64,000 nt of DNA from Tanytarsus gracilentus (taxonomy: Eukaryota; Arthropoda; Insecta; Diptera; Chironomidae), in NCBI GenBank assembly GCA_038502055.1, contig JAXRKN010000045.1:2254501-2318500 (forward strand), read 5' to 3'. Below, piece by piece: positions 62,755 to 64,000 of the stretch. The notes beneath the pieces are model-generated. The model was not told where the DNA came from. It ran no database searches and worked only from the letters and a program-made list of their open reading frames with translations. Within the stretch, counting starts at the first letter, position 1. Each line of letters starts with the position of its first letter. Position numbers and translations under genes: made by a program.

Positions 62755-64000
62755 GGTTTGTGGCAGAAACGTTGTCGGAGTTTGTAATTAATTTTTGTTT
62801 AATTTGCAAGGAAAATTATTATTGAAGACATAGTTTTAAAAAATTTCATGTTGCATCCAACGCCACTCTCATTGGTTTGACAAATGCTCATGTCGTGATG
62901 TGGTTTTTGTAAATCTCTTTGTTCTCATTGCTGCATGTGTGAGACATCAAATTGAATTTCATTCTACTCGTGCTGATTAAAAAAGTTGAAAGAAATTTTT
63001 CTAATGAGAAAATTTTTACTTAGGAAAATTAAGGCGGAAAATGAATGTTTTATTAAATTTTCGCTGAAATTATTTGCATGTAATTTTTTATTTTGAACTT
63101 TTCCATTTTCACCACGCGCGATAAAACTTTTTCCATTCTAGAATTTATGATATGAGTGAAAAGTTTCTCATTTGCGATGTTTTAAGATTTCTCACAAAAC
63201 TTTCCAAACATCTTCTAATAAATTTATTAAAGCTTGTACAAGCACACAATTTTAGTTTATCTTTACATAAAATTATCAAATATTTTTGGCTTATCCATTA
63301 AATTTTGAAAGTTTTTTACAAAAAAGATTTTTATCAAAAAAAAATTATTTAGTTCATTAAAATTTTACAGTATTAACTTACAATATCCTAACGAGAATAG
63401 TTTAATCCTAAATTTTAATCCATCTTCGTCTCGTTTCAACAATAATCTTTTTTTGCGGCTCCAGGATAATGTCCAACAAAAACATTCATGGATCCATTCA
63501 AAGAATTAAAAATTTCAGTCTTATTATGCGAAACTTTTATTACATGAGATGGATGAAATCATGCTAGGCGTCAATGAGTCATCTGAAAAGAGAAAAAAAA
63601 ATAATAAAATTTTAATTGAAAATTAACGACGGACGTAAAAAATTTATTGATAAATTATTATTAAAAAAATTATTTCTACTTCAACATTCTTCATCACAAA
63701 TTCAAACTCTTAAGAAAGATTGGCTGAAAAAATAATTTTGAGAGCTTTTTTTCTCAAAAGCTCATTTGAAAGCTCACTTTAGATCAAAAACCTCTAACAA
63801 TTTAATAAAAAACTTTAAGCTAAAAATTTAAATAAAAGTGACAGTAAAAGTATTATTTTTATATTAAAAGCAGTCCATCATACGCCGCCTAGACAGTGGA
63901 TAATTGACCCAGTGACATTGCTTTAAATTCACTCAATTTCGTCATTATCATCATCAACAGAGGCAAGAAACCTCAGCAAAGCGAAACCAACAAAAAAATT
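62755..64000. other. Right end of the window; mostly non-coding, with weak exon-like sequence
   Basis: AT-rich. The only item of note is the acceptor plus short frames at 63436-63582, listed separately. No complete gene. Confidence 0.5.
63436..63582 (-). CDS. Possible 3' exon of a gene lying to the right of the window
   Basis: On the minus strand a very good acceptor, TTTTTTTTCTCTTTTCAG, ends at 63583. One frame from it reads DSLTPSMISSISCNKSFA and stops at TAA (63526-63524). A second, overlapping frame (63558-63436) has a more protein-like reading, NSLNGSMNVFVGHYPGAAKK then DYC and a stop, but is closed upstream by a TGA, so it cannot start at the same acceptor. The two are mutually exclusive. 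Either could be chance; a terminal exon or a non-coding transcript is possible. Confidence 0.2.

Overview
This window is strongly AT-rich, gene-poor nuclear DNA from an insect, most likely a fly or midge (Diptera). The evidence is a Rebers-Riddiford cuticle protein, a clear tailless (TLX-family) nuclear receptor with its conserved exon 1/exon 2 junction, short GT-AG introns (59 bp in one gene), and a TATA plus TCAGTT initiator of arthropod type. The species cannot be named from sequence alone. Three genes are well supported, all on the minus strand.

Layout. (1) Positions 1-1133: the 5' part of an RR-type cuticle protein gene (three exons, cut by the left edge) with a candidate core promoter. 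(2) 8777-10660: a composite non-coding repeat flanked by TA, made of 120-bp tandem units split by about 1 kb that contains a large foldback hairpin. (3) 13548-14410: enkurin, a ciliary/flagellar protein gene, two exons. (4) 19597-20300: two plus-strand open frames of unknown function. (5) 24290-25995: a 1.7-kb element with long terminal inverted repeats and an exact 8-bp target duplication, ending 152 bp past the tailless stop codon. (6) 26155-29391: tailless, two exons around a 1.8-kb intron. (7) 29392-44284: a long stretch without recognisable genes upstream of tailless, with a torso-response-element-like motif, an 87-nt hairpin and an extreme T(204)/A(~120) tract. (8) 44310-45301 and 49382-50650: two non-coding retroposon-like insertions, each between 22-25 bp direct repeats, with microsatellite tails and a shared GTTGGTATCCAAC hairpin. 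(9) 58497-59593 and 62586-62746: two MITE-like elements with exact 8-bp target duplications (hAT-like). (10) 61656-61868 and 63436-63582: weak candidate exons on the minus strand.

The genes do not form a pathway. They are independent loci: cuticle structure, cilium or sperm axoneme, and terminal/brain patterning. The notable content is the set of non-autonomous mobile elements whose ends can be fixed to the base by target-site duplications, including what looks like a non-coding retroposon family. All intron joins, element classes and regulatory calls come from reading the sequence and were not tested by alignment or folding software.
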